DNA of 64,000 nt from Alcaligenaceae bacterium (GTDB lineage: Bacteria; Pseudomonadota; Gammaproteobacteria; Burkholderiales; Burkholderiaceae_B). Location: contig JACCEO010000002.1 of the NCBI GenBank assembly GCA_013416485.1, positions 186,001 to 250,000 of the forward strand, in the 5' to 3' direction. Both the position numbers and the translations under genes were made by a program. The notes beneath the pieces are model-generated. The model made no database searches. It was not told the origin of the DNA and saw only the letters and a list, made by a program, of their open reading frames with translations. Positions 9,158 to 17,543 of the stretch are shown here, piece after piece. Position 1 is the first letter of the stretch, and each line of letters starts with the position of its first letter.

Positions 9158-9988
9158 TTATTGTTCAAGACAGTCAATCCTCAAGCTATCATCCAGCTCG
9201 ATATCCAGTACCAATGTATGAATACGATTCACCTTGGAATCAGCGCATAATTTAGTCAGCGATTTTGATCCGATACGGTAAGCAGAATCATATTCAGCAT
9301 TAAAAACCGGCTTACCTTTTTCAATAAATACTTTGTACTTGTTACATTCTTGATATTCATGACATTGTTCATTAACAGCAAAGTCGAAGTGGTCAACTAA
9401 ATCTGCCAATTGATCAAGATTATTTTTTAGCCCTATGGATAAGCCCAAATTATGTGCTTGATTTGCCAAAAAAATATTGTATTCAAGCTGGGTATGTGCT
9501 GTTAATGGCCAACCACTTTTATTAGCATAGGCATCAACATTATCGGGTTCTACCGCATTGCAACCTTTCTGTACTGCCAATAATAAACGGGATTTAATAA
9601 TTTCCCTGACATTAACAGAACGCGTGTCCAACCACTGTTCTCCCATCCATTCGTCTAGATTTTTTCCTAGATCTGAAGGCAAAAATCGTTGGAAGTCTGG
9701 GCGCCAGTTCTCTGAACTGCCTGCGGAAAAATAACAAACCACTTTTTTTCCTGCTGCTTGCAAAGCATGAATCGTGTGGGTAGGTGTATCAAACAAATCA
9801 ACATCGTAAACCCTTGCCGTATAGCTAGTATTCAGATCACCACTTAGCTGCCATTGCCATGTGTCACCAAGCATAGGTCGCCAATTTACTAGCGCTGTTG
9901 CAGTATCGCTATTACTTGCAAGCACATTGCCCAAGTTTGCAGCTACGAGCAAACCAGTACCCCACAACAAAAACTTGAAGTGTGTCAA
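9158..9988 (-). CDS. Secreted GH114-type endo-alpha-1,4-polygalactosaminidase
   Basis: I place the start at TTG 9988, preceded by AGGAG at a good distance, giving 276 residues that open with a signal peptide (KFLLWGTGLLVAANLGNVLA). The longer frame from ATG 10063 would put 25 polar residues before it. The mature protein follows the GH114 TIM-barrel pattern: WQWQLSGDLN, ARVYDVDLFDT, KKVVCYFSAGSSENWRPDF, GCNAVEPDNVDAY with acidic residues at about 147-152, and FAVNEQCHEYQEC with Glu ~207. GH114 enzymes cut alpha-1,4-linked galactosamine polymers. Pel is a partly deacetylated polymer of N-acetylgalactosamine, so Pel is a plausible substrate; that is an inference from position. It is transcribed toward pelA. 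Confidence 0.85.
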   Translation of the reverse strand: MTHFKFLLWGTGLLVAANLGNVLASNSDTATALVNWRPMLGDTWQWQLSGDLNTSYTARVYDVDLFDTPTHTIHALQAAGKKVVCYFSAGSSENWRPDFQRFLPSDLGKNLDEWMGEQWLDTRSVNVREIIKSRLLLAVQKGCNAVEPDNVDAYANKSGWPLTAHTQLEYNIFLANQAHNLGLSIGLKNNLDQLADLVDHFDFAVNEQCHEYQECNKYKVFIEKGKPVFNAEYDSAYRIGSKSLTKLCADSKVNRIHTLVLDIELDDSLRIDCLEQ

Positions 9989-10358
9989 TTTGCTCTCCTG
10001 GTAGGAAAACGACAATACGACCGAATTAGTCCTATCTAATCCGCATAGAACGGAACCATACACCGTATTATTGATATATCAGATTGTCTTGCAGCCGATT
10101 ATAAATGTGGGGTATGTACGTATACTTTAATAACTCCAATGACACTATACTTTTTTGTCGGATACTAAAAGTAAAATTATAAGGCAACACTAATTATTGC
10201 TATATGTAATTATATGGATTTAAATGTGATTGAATACGATAGATGCTGCAAGAAGACAGCCTTAACAAGTAACTATAAGATCTGCCTCAACCGCGGCGCC
10301 ATCTAGGTAATTTATCAACCAATAGCAATGCATCAAATGCTACGCTAGGAGATAAAAC
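9989..10358. other. Divergent intergenic region between the GH114-type gene and the LuxR gene
   Basis: This 370-base AT-rich gap separates two divergently read genes, so it should hold both promoters. A TATAAT-like hexamer on the minus strand lies near 10095-10100, but no good -35 pairs with it. An imperfect palindrome, GTATGTACGTATAC, lies nearby (about 10115-10128). AGGAG precedes the ATG at 10359 by seven bases. I see no coding frame. Confidence 0.4.
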
Positions 10359-11081
10359 ATGTCGGTTGTCGTCGTTATCGAGCCTAATCACTTACTACGT
10401 CTTGGACTGGTACACCTACTATCCAAGCTAAGCTCAGTACTCACCTTAATTGATTACACCCATCCCAAAGCCCCCGAAGACGCTGCAGTACAAGCTTGTG
10501 ATTTGGCAATACTATCCACCTCTACAGAAGACAACCTCGCGAAATTGATGGCTAATCTGGAGCTAGCCTACTCGCCCAAAGCCATACTATTGCTACACGA
10601 ATCTGTCGAAGCGCCCGCATTCTTACACTCCATGCCAGCGTTAATTGCAGGTTGTATTTATAAACATGCGGCACCAGAAGTGCTACAAGCTTCTGTGCAA
10701 TTGGTACTAGCTGGGGGAAGTTGCTTTCCTATAAATTGCTACAGCCAGCCTAATCAGGACCAATTACCAGCACCAACGATGCCACCAGACATAACTGCTG
10801 ATGCAACACACCCTGCTCATCACGAAGCCCAAATGTTGGGGCTAACACCCCGCCAATATGAAGTCTTGGTGTTGCTGGCCAAAGGCTATCCTATTAAAAC
10901 CGTAGGGCGCCAGCTAAACATTTCAGTAGCCACTGCAAAAGCCCATACAGAATCCTTGTACCAGCGCCTAGACGTCCGTAATCGCAATGCCGCTGTCTAT
11001 GCGGCCTTCGCCAAGGGTGCCACCCTGGGCTGGACATGCATACCTAAGCACCAACAACAAGAAGGCGGTCCCCCAACCTGA
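10359..11081 (+). CDS. LuxR/FixJ-type transcriptional regulator with degenerate receiver domain
   Basis: A 240-residue protein. Residues 1-120 follow the receiver fold (VVVVIEPNHLLRLGL, CDLAILS, GCIYKHAAPEVL). Residues ~160-218 are a LuxR/GerE helix-turn-helix (LTPRQYEVLVLLAKGYPIKT, then KAHTESLYQRLDVRNRNAAV). The phospho-acceptor position, normally the last Asp of a DLVLLD-type strand, is Ser53, and the acidic pair near the N-terminus is reduced to Glu8-Pro9. Lys102 is kept. It probably binds DNA without canonical phosphorylation. No histidine kinase is adjacent. It is divergent to the GH114-type gene beside pel, so control of that region is possible but unproven. Confidence 0.85.
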   Translation: MSVVVVIEPNHLLRLGLVHLLSKLSSVLTLIDYTHPKAPEDAAVQACDLAILSTSTEDNLAKLMANLELAYSPKAILLLHESVEAPAFLHSMPALIAGCIYKHAAPEVLQASVQLVLAGGSCFPINCYSQPNQDQLPAPTMPPDITADATHPAHHEAQMLGLTPRQYEVLVLLAKGYPIKTVGRQLNISVATAKAHTESLYQRLDVRNRNAAVYAAFAKGATLGWTCIPKHQQQEGGPPT

Positions 11082-11099
11082 AGGACCGCCTACTTTTTT
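11063..11099 (+). terminator. Rho-independent terminator of the LuxR-type gene
   Basis: A 9-bp perfect stem (AGGCGGTCC at 11063-11071 with GGACCGCCT at 11083-11091) is followed by a T-run. The left arm lies inside the last codons of the gene and the stop codon sits in the loop. It separates this gene from the convergent suf operon. Confidence 0.8.
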
Positions 11100-11124
11100 A
11101 TACTGACACTGGCTATTCAGTGGC

Positions 11125-11679
11125 TTACAGCAAACCCATTTGCAAACGGGCCGGTTCGCTGATCATTTCACGACTCCAGGGTGGATCCCAGACCAGATCA
11201 ACTATGACCTCGTCAACACCGTGTATGGATAGTAGTTTGTCTCGTGCCTCATCCGCTATCATGGGTCCCATGCCGCAACCTGGCGCGGTCAAAGTCATAT
11301 CCATTTCGATACGGAAGCGTTCTTCACCCAAGTCAGTAATATCGCAGCGGTAAACCAAACCTAAATTGACAATATCGACTGGAATTTCTGGGTCAAAACA
11401 CGTAGCCAATAATTCCCAAGCGGCATCCTCGACGGCTTGTACCGTCATGGGACCATCAGGTATGTGTTTGATGGCTTCGATAACTTCCATACCCAAGGCA
11501 TCACCGTCTATGCCTTCAACCCGATACAGATTGCCTTCAACCATTACTGTGTAGCTACCCCCCAATTGCTGGGTAATAACAGCTGTGCAACCCTCTTCTA
11601 TGGTGACTGGCGAGCCGTAAGGCACAGTAACTGCAGGGCAATCCCGGTTAACAACGACTTCTTTACGATCATAGCTCAT
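11125..11679 (-). CDS. sufT: SufT, accessory Fe-S cluster assembly protein (DUF59/MIP18-like)
   Basis: A 184-residue protein, last gene of the suf operon, nine bases after sufU. The N-terminal part (CPAVTVPYGSPVTIEEG, VTQQLGGSYTV-like region) is typical of the long SufT form. The C-terminal half is the DUF59 domain: DPEIPVDIVNLGLVY, then MTLTAPGCGMGPMIADEARDKL and VDLVWDPPWSREMISEPAR. SufT assists maturation or delivery of Fe-S clusters in organisms that rely on SUF; its exact chemistry is not settled. Related PaaD proteins belong to phenylacetate operons, which the context here excludes. Confidence 0.92.
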   Translation of the reverse strand: MSYDRKEVVVNRDCPAVTVPYGSPVTIEEGCTAVITQQLGGSYTVMVEGNLYRVEGIDGDALGMEVIEAIKHIPDGPMTVQAVEDAAWELLATCFDPEIPVDIVNLGLVYRCDITDLGEERFRIEMDMTLTAPGCGMGPMIADEARDKLLSIHGVDEVIVDLVWDPPWSREMISEPARLQMGLL

Positions 11680-11688
11680 GTGGGCCTC

Positions 11689-12144
11689 TTATTCGGTGCG
11701 TGCAGTTTCATCAACGGCTGTGATGGCGTTATGCAATGTATGCCAAGCCAAACTGGCACACTTAACGCGAGCAGGAAACTCGCGCACGCCTGACAACACT
11801 TCCAGTTTTCCAAAATCCTGCCCTTCCGGGTGGGCTTCGGTCAACATCGCGTGTATGCCCTGAAACAGGTCTTCGACCTGGGCCAGTGTTTTACCCTGGA
11901 CAGCTTCTGTCATTAAAGAAGCAGATGCTGTAGATATCGCACAGCCTTGGCCTACAAAGCTGACCTTCTCTACGATGCCATCCTGAACCTGCGCATAGAC
12001 AATTAGTTGGTCACCACACAAAGGATTATGACCTTCGGCGCTGTGGTTGGCGTCTTCCATGGCATGGAAATTGCGCGGTTTTCGGTTGTGATCAAAAATC
12101 ACTTCCTGGTAAAGTTCACGTAAATCGCCGTGTGGATCTAGCAT
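11689..12144 (-). CDS. sufU: SufU, sulfur-transfer partner of SufS
   Basis: A 151-residue IscU/NifU-like protein with the three conserved cysteines and Asp: PLCGDQ (Cys43, Asp45), GQGCAIS (Cys68) and VKCASLAWHTL (Cys129). The insertion between the second and third Cys (about 100-125) marks SufU rather than IscU. SufU proteins bind zinc and accept persulfide sulfur from SufS for the SufBCD scaffold. It lies three bases after sufS. There is no sufE or sufA in the operon. Confidence 0.92.
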   Translation of the reverse strand: MLDPHGDLRELYQEVIFDHNRKPRNFHAMEDANHSAEGHNPLCGDQLIVYAQVQDGIVEKVSFVGQGCAISTASASLMTEAVQGKTLAQVEDLFQGIHAMLTEAHPEGQDFGKLEVLSGVREFPARVKCASLAWHTLHNAITAVDETARTE

Positions 12145-12147
12145 TAT

Positions 12148-13401
12148 TTATTCCGTCGTTCCGAACAGTTTCTGTGCCTTGCGCAAACCTGCGACCAAGG
12201 CAGTAATATCTTCATGCGTATTATAAAGTGCCAACGATGCCCTGGCAGTGCCGGGTATACCAAATCGGGTCATTAGCGGCATCGCACAATGATGGCCCGC
12301 ACGTATGGCAACGCCTTCTGTATCCAGTATGGTGCCCAGATCGTGTGGGTGTATGCCATCAACCAAGAAGGACAAAATACCCGCCTTTTGGGTGGCCTGA
12401 CCGATCAGACGTATGCCAGGCAAAGCCTGCAACTGTTCAGTGGCGTCCAGCAACAAGGTATGTTCCCAAGCCGCAATGGCGTTTAAACCCACTGTTTGCA
12501 TATAAGCAATAGCGGCATCCATGCCCACCACACCCGCGATATTGGGGGTACCGGCTTCAAAACGCTGAGGAACCTCGGCGTAGGTGGTTTTCTCGAAGCT
12601 AACAGTATGTATCATGTCGCCCCCGCTTTGCCAAGGCGGCATATCTTTCAAGATAGCGTAACGCGCATATAACGCACCTATACCCGTTGGGCCATACAGT
12701 TTGTGCGCAGAAAACACATAAAAATCGCAGCCTATCGCCTGCACATCGACCACTTGGTGAGCTACGGCCTGAGCACCGTCCACCAACACTACAGCACCCA
12801 CATCGTGGGCTAAGCGGGTCATTTCATGCACAGGATTCACTGTACCCATAGCATTGGACACATGCACTACAGCCACTAGCTTGGTGCGATCGTTCAATAA
12901 GGCACGATAGCTGTCCATATCCAATTCGCCGCTATCCGTGACTGGGACTACACGCAGCACTGCACCTGTTTGCTGGCATAGAATTTGCCAAGGCACAATA
13001 TTAGAGTGGTGCTCCATGCCAGTAATAACAATTTCATCGCCAGACTTAAGGTTAGCCTGGCCCCAGCTGTATGCGACCAGGTTGATCCCTTCGGTAGTAC
13101 CACGCACAAAAACAATTTCTTCGCTGCGCTGGGCATTCAGAAAATGGCGTACACGTTCGCGACCCTGTTCGTACAGATCCGTGGCGTGCTGGGATAAGCG
13201 ATGCACGCCCCTGTGAATATTGGCATTGGACTGCTCGTAGAAGTCAGTTTCTGCCTGTATGACCGAGAGCGGCTTTTGAGTAGTGGCCCCATTATCAAGG
13301 TACACCAAGCGCCGTCCACCTACAGGCCTAGCCAGTATGGGGAAATCGGTGGTTCGGCTAGTCCAGGCAGCGCTGGCTCGCGCAACTTCAGGCGCATTCA
13401 T
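12148..13401 (-). CDS. sufS: SufS, group II cysteine desulfurase
   Basis: A 417-residue pyridoxal-phosphate enzyme that removes sulfur from cysteine and carries it as persulfide. The PLP lysine is in FSAHKLYGPTG (Lys234). The active-site Cys is in IRAGHHCAMPL (Cys372). The pattern YLDNGATTQKP, then NIHRGVHRLS, is typical of SufS/CsdA. The start overlaps the sufD stop by four bases, so the two are translationally coupled. Confidence 0.95.
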   Translation of the reverse strand: MNAPEVARASAAWTSRTTDFPILARPVGGRRLVYLDNGATTQKPLSVIQAETDFYEQSNANIHRGVHRLSQHATDLYEQGRERVRHFLNAQRSEEIVFVRGTTEGINLVAYSWGQANLKSGDEIVITGMEHHSNIVPWQILCQQTGAVLRVVPVTDSGELDMDSYRALLNDRTKLVAVVHVSNAMGTVNPVHEMTRLAHDVGAVVLVDGAQAVAHQVVDVQAIGCDFYVFSAHKLYGPTGIGALYARYAILKDMPPWQSGGDMIHTVSFEKTTYAEVPQRFEAGTPNIAGVVGMDAAIAYMQTVGLNAIAAWEHTLLLDATEQLQALPGIRLIGQATQKAGILSFLVDGIHPHDLGTILDTEGVAIRAGHHCAMPLMTRFGIPGTARASLALYNTHEDITALVAGLRKAQKLFGTTE

Positions 13402-14723
13402 GCATCAGCCCCTATGGTGTGTGCATCAGGTAATAGGTCACGTATAACACCGGCCACACGCTTACGCAGGCTGTCAATTTCAATACGCGCCAAGCTTTCA
13501 GCGGCAAAGGCGTAGATCAATACGTTACGAGCGTTGTTTTCATCCAGCCCACGCGAACGAAGATAAAACAGGCTGTCTTCGTCAAGTTTACCTACCGTAG
13601 CACCGTGCGCACACTTGACATCATCGGCATAGATTTCCAGCTCGGGACGGGCATCGGCACGCGCTAAACGCGACAATAACAGGCTATCGGAGCGTTGTAC
13701 GGCATCAGTGCGGTCTGCACCTGGTGCCACCAGTATGCGACCACTGAATACGCCCCTACCCTGATCAGACAGTATGCCGCGATAGTATTCGTGACTGATG
13801 CCATCGGGATGGGCATGGCCTACAACGGTGTTGTGATCAACATGACGGCGACCATCAACGTAGTACAAGCCATTTAGCAGTGTTTCACAATGCGTACCCG
13901 TAAAGTGAGTAGCGATGTCGTTGCGTGCCAAACGCGCACCAAATGACATGGAGTGAGATTTATAGACCGAGCTTTTACCTTGCTGAACATGAATATCAGC
14001 CAGGTGAAACGCTTGGTAGGTTTCCTGTTGTAATTTCAAATGCGTAATATTAGCGTCAGGGTCTATGCTGACACGTGTGACGGCATTGGTCAGCGTGGTG
14101 TTTTCACCCACACCCACATAGTGCTCAATAATGCTGGCTACGGCACCTGCTTCAGCAACAAACAGGTTACGCGGAAAACTAGCACCTTGTGCTGTGGTGC
14201 TAATAAATGCCAAATGTACAGGTTCATCCAGCGATACACCACGAGCCAAGCTGACAAAACCGCCATCAGTGGCCAAGGCCAGGTTTAATGCGGCTGTACT
14301 GGAACCGTTACTTTCGTCACCAAAAATCGCTTGAGTTTGCTCTGAAAAATGTACTAACGCTTGCGATAGTGGCAAGATTTGTACACCACTGGGCAATTTA
14401 CCCACGTCGGATAATTGCGTAGAAAAATGGCCATCCACGAAGACCAGCCAATGGCCAGCTTCACCCTGACGCATGTGCCGCACTGCTTCAGCGGCAGCCA
14501 CGTGATCACTATCCGTTGACAGGGTGGCAACAAACGCCTGCTGACCCAATGGCGCAAGCGAAGTATGGTGCCAGTTTTCTTGTTTGGTAACTGGCCAGCC
14601 TTCAGCAATAAAACGGTCCAAGCCACGCTGACGCAATGGCGCCAACCAAGGCGCCGCATCTGTGACCAGCCCCTTGCTGCCCGCTTTAAAGCCAGCGATC
14701 CAGTCTGGTGCTGTTATTGTCAT
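13398..14723 (-). CDS. sufD: SufD, subunit of the SufBCD Fe-S scaffold
   Basis: A 441-residue protein. The C-terminal half carries the SufB/SufD beta-helix core (NGLYYVDGRRHVDHNTVVGHAHP, SHEYYRGILSDQGRGVFSGRI, DAVQRSDSLLLS, YADDVKCAHGATVGKLDE). The N-terminal part (WIAGFKAGSKG, ENWHHTSLAPL) is SufD-like. SufD pairs with SufB on the SufC dimer and is needed for iron acquisition by the scaffold. It overlaps both sufC and sufS by four bases. Confidence 0.95.
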   Translation of the reverse strand: MTITAPDWIAGFKAGSKGLVTDAAPWLAPLRQRGLDRFIAEGWPVTKQENWHHTSLAPLGQQAFVATLSTDSDHVAAAEAVRHMRQGEAGHWLVFVDGHFSTQLSDVGKLPSGVQILPLSQALVHFSEQTQAIFGDESNGSSTAALNLALATDGGFVSLARGVSLDEPVHLAFISTTAQGASFPRNLFVAEAGAVASIIEHYVGVGENTTLTNAVTRVSIDPDANITHLKLQQETYQAFHLADIHVQQGKSSVYKSHSMSFGARLARNDIATHFTGTHCETLLNGLYYVDGRRHVDHNTVVGHAHPDGISHEYYRGILSDQGRGVFSGRILVAPGADRTDAVQRSDSLLLSRLARADARPELEIYADDVKCAHGATVGKLDEDSLFYLRSRGLDENNARNVLIYAFAAESLARIEIDSLRKRVAGVIRDLLPDAHTIGADA

Positions 14724-15511
14724 GCCCGCGCCCCTCCGAGGTGACGACGCACCGGCGCCTTAGGCGCAGCGGCTTCGTCGATCCAGGCATAACCACGCTC
14801 TTCGAGTTCCAGCGCTAGTTCACGGCCACCAGAACGAACGATGCGACCACCTGACAACACATGCACGAAATCGGGCACGATATAGTCCAGCAAACGCTGA
14901 TAGTGGGTAATAACAATTAACGCGCGTTCAGGGGAACGTAAACGGTTAACGCCATCAGCGACCACTTTGAGTGCATCAATGTCCAGACCAGAGTCCGTTT
15001 CGTCCAATATGGCCAGCTTGGGTTCCAGCAAAGTCATTTGAAGAATTTCGTTGCGTTTCTTTTCGCCACCGGAAAAGCCTTCGTTTACAGAGCGATACAG
15101 GAATTCTTCCTTCATGCCCACGTTTTTCATTTCCGCTTTTACCAGCTTCAAGAAATCCATGGCATCCAGTTCAGGCTCGCCACGGTAGCGGCGTATCGCG
15201 TTGACTGAAGCACGTAAAAAGTAGGCGTTAGAGACACCAGGAATTTCCAGTGGGTACTGAAACGCCATGAACAAGCCTGAGCGGGCACGGTCTTCTATGG
15301 CCATTTCCAGCAGGTCTTGACCCATCCAGTCGACCGAGCCGCTGGTGACGTTGAAACTTTCACGGCCAGCCAGCACTTGCGACAAGGTGCTTTTACCCGA
15401 GCCATTAGGCCCCATGATGGCGTGTACTTCCCCGGCATTAACGGTTAAGTTCAAACCTTTGAGTATTGCTTTTTCCTCGACTGAGGCATGTAGATCTTTG
15501 ATCGTCAACAT
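14720..15511 (-). CDS. sufC: SufC, ATPase of the SufBCD Fe-S scaffold
   Basis: A 263-residue ABC-type ATPase. Walker A is GPNGSGKS (residues 34-41). The signature FSGGEKKRNEILQM is followed by Walker B ending AILDETDSGLDIDAL, the SufC-specific form. Cytoplasmic, with no membrane segments; it drives conformational change in SufB-SufD. The last ~20 residues (EAAAPKAPVRRHLGGARA) extend beyond the usual ~250-residue length. It lies 17 bases after sufB. Confidence 0.96.
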   Translation of the reverse strand: MLTIKDLHASVEEKAILKGLNLTVNAGEVHAIMGPNGSGKSTLSQVLAGRESFNVTSGSVDWMGQDLLEMAIEDRARSGLFMAFQYPLEIPGVSNAYFLRASVNAIRRYRGEPELDAMDFLKLVKAEMKNVGMKEEFLYRSVNEGFSGGEKKRNEILQMTLLEPKLAILDETDSGLDIDALKVVADGVNRLRSPERALIVITHYQRLLDYIVPDFVHVLSGGRIVRSGGRELALELEERGYAWIDEAAAPKAPVRRHLGGARA

Positions 15512-15528
15512 AATGACTAATTCCTTAT

Positions 15529-16977
15529 TTAACCGACGCTGCCTTCAAGACTTACACCGAGCAGATTCTGTGCTTCGACGGCAAATTCCATGGGCAATTC
15601 TTTAAAAACTTCTTTGCAAAATCCATTCACTATCATGGAGACGGCGTCTTCAGCAGAGATTCCGCGTTGCATGGCGTAAAACAACTGATCTTCGCCTATG
15701 CGCGATGCTGTCGCTTCGTGCTCAACAATGGCGCTGGGGTTTTGCACTTCTATCGTGGGGAAGGTATGGGCGGCGCAACGTTTGCCGATCAGCAAGGAGT
15801 CACACTGCGTGTAATTTCGTGCGTTTTCGGCCATAGGCGTAATGCGCACCAAGCCACGATAAGCATTACTACCATGACCGGCGGAAATACCCTTGGAAAT
15901 AATGGTGCTTCGGGTATTTTTGCCCATGTGTATCATTTTGGTGCCCGTGTCGGCCTGCTGCCTGTGGTTACTTAGGGCAACTGAGTAGAACTCGCCCACG
16001 GAATCATCGCCACGCAATATGACGCTAGGGTATTTCCAAGTAATAGACGAACCGGTTTCTACCTGAGTCCACGATATATGCGAACGTTTGCCACGACAAT
16101 CACCACGCTTAGTGACAAAGTTATAAATACCGCCTACGCCGTCTTTATCGCCGGGGTACCAGTTTTGCACGGTAGAGTATTTGATTTTCGCATCGTCTAA
16201 TGCGACCAACTCTACCACTGCAGCGTGCAATTGATTTTCATCGCGCATGGGAGCGGTACAGCCCTCTAGGTAGCTGACCGAGGCCCCCTCTTCGGCAATG
16301 ATCAAAGTACGTTCAAACTGACCAGTGTCCTGGGCATTGATACGGAAATAGGTAGACAACTCCATAGGGCAACGCACGCCTTTGGGAATAAAGACGAAAG
16401 ACCCATCTGAGAACACAGCGGAATTCAATGCGGCGTAGTAGTTATCGCCCATAGGCACTACCGTACCCAAGTACTGACGAACGATTTCGGGATATTCGCG
16501 CACCGCTTCGGAAAACGAGCAAAAAATAACGCCAACTTCAGCCAGTTGCTTACGAAACGTGGTCGCTACCGATACCGAGTCAAACACGGCATCTACTGCT
16601 ACACCTGCCAGACGAGCCCGCTCGTGCAGCGGCACACCTAACTTTTCGTAGGTACGCAGCAATTCAGGGTCGACCTCATCCAGGCTTTTAGGGCCGTCAG
16701 CTTTACTTTTAGGAGCAGAGTAATAGCTGATGTCTTGGAAATCTATTCTAGGAAAACTGACCTTGGCCCACTCAGGCAAATCCATAGTCAGCCAATGGCG
16801 ATATGCCTTCAGCCGCCACTCCAGCATGAATTCCGGTTCGTTTTTCTTGGCGGACAGAAAACGTATAGTGTCTTCCGTCAAGCCTTTGGGTATGGTCTCA
16901 GATTCGATATCAGTGACAAAACCTGCCGTATATTCACGGTCAAGAAATGTATCCAATTCTTGGTTGGCAGTACTCAT
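15529..16977 (-). CDS. sufB: SufB, main Fe-S scaffold subunit
   Basis: A 482-residue protein of normal length for SufB. It opens with a family-typical N-terminus ([19 protein letters not shown]) and contains [69 protein letters not shown] and [17 protein letters not shown], with the conserved Cys in the core. It builds the nascent cluster with SufC and SufD. The start overlaps the sufR stop by four bases, which places it directly under the sufR promoter. Confidence 0.96.
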   Translation of the reverse strand: MSTANQELDTFLDREYTAGFVTDIESETIPKGLTEDTIRFLSAKKNEPEFMLEWRLKAYRHWLTMDLPEWAKVSFPRIDFQDISYYSAPKSKADGPKSLDEVDPELLRTYEKLGVPLHERARLAGVAVDAVFDSVSVATTFRKQLAEVGVIFCSFSEAVREYPEIVRQYLGTVVPMGDNYYAALNSAVFSDGSFVFIPKGVRCPMELSTYFRINAQDTGQFERTLIIAEEGASVSYLEGCTAPMRDENQLHAAVVELVALDDAKIKYSTVQNWYPGDKDGVGGIYNFVTKRGDCRGKRSHISWTQVETGSSITWKYPSVILRGDDSVGEFYSVALSNHRQQADTGTKMIHMGKNTRSTIISKGISAGHGSNAYRGLVRITPMAENARNYTQCDSLLIGKRCAAHTFPTIEVQNPSAIVEHEATASRIGEDQLFYAMQRGISAEDAVSMIVNGFCKEVFKELPMEFAVEAQNLLGVSLEGSVG

Positions 16978-17477
16978 TGGGAAAACTCCATGTCGTGCGA
17001 TGTGCCGCGCTTATCCTGGGTTTGGCTTTGGGCACCGGCAATATTTGGGTAAAATTCGATAGGCTCAACAGCAAGAGGCGTAAGCATATCGGCGATACTG
17101 ACGTCCTCTAGGGTGCGACGCACTATCGTGTTAATGCGTTCCCAGTTGGTGCGTATGGCGCAGCCCGGTTCGGCGCTGCACACCCCTGGGGTAGACGTAC
17201 ATTCCGTCAGCCCAAAGGGCTGGTCATCTAAAGCGTCTATAATTTGTGCGATATTGATTTCTGCAGCAGGACGAGCCAAGGTATAACCGCCTTTGGATCC
17301 CCTACTGCTATTGACTAAGCCGTGTTGGCCCAGAGTCTTCAAGATTTTGCTGACAGTTGGCTGCCCAAGCTTTAAACTATTGGCCAATTCAGCCGCGCTA
17401 ACTACACGTGTAGGCTGGCCCGCCATATGCGTAAGCACTAGCGTTCCGTAGTCTATCAGCTTGCTGATACGCAGCAT
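16974..17477 (-). CDS. sufR: SufR-type Rrf2 regulator of the SUF operon
   Basis: A 167-residue Rrf2-family protein read from ATG 17477; a TTG two codons upstream is the alternative. The winged helix covers ~1-75 ([46 protein letters not shown]). Cys93, Cys100 and Cys106 ([15 protein letters not shown]) match the spacing of the Fe-S ligands of IscR-type regulators. It should sense Fe-S status and control its own operon. The first gene of the operon, four-base overlap with sufB, and a strong dyad on its promoter support this. Confidence 0.92.
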   Translation of the reverse strand: MLRISKLIDYGTLVLTHMAGQPTRVVSAAELANSLKLGQPTVSKILKTLGQHGLVNSSRGSKGGYTLARPAAEINIAQIIDALDDQPFGLTECTSTPGVCSAEPGCAIRTNWERINTIVRRTLEDVSIADMLTPLAVEPIEFYPNIAGAQSQTQDKRGTSHDMEFSQ

Positions 17478-17510
17478 GGTCAATAAAATCCCAGTAATGG
17501 CGTTGAATAG

Positions 17511-17543
17511 CCATATAGTACTACTTTAGTCCTATATGGTCAA
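17511..17543 (-). promoter_or_regulatory. sufR-suf operon promoter with overlapping dyad operator
   Basis: On the minus strand TTGACC (17538-17543) and TACTAT (17515-17520) are spaced by 17 bases, a good sigma-70 promoter. Inside it lies a 29-base dyad (17511-17539) with perfect outer arms CCATATAG/CTATATGG and inner arms ACTA/TAGT around AAG. The centre GACTAAAGTAGT resembles the core of IscR type 1 sites. An Rrf2 repressor bound here would block RNA polymerase. The leader to the sufR ATG would be about 30 bases. The -35 box touches the stop codon of the upstream exporter gene. Confidence 0.75.

Noticed and set aside
9988-10063. ATG start at 10063 for the GH114-type gene
   Set aside because: It would place 25 polar residues before the signal peptide; TTG at 9988 has a well-spaced AGGAG.
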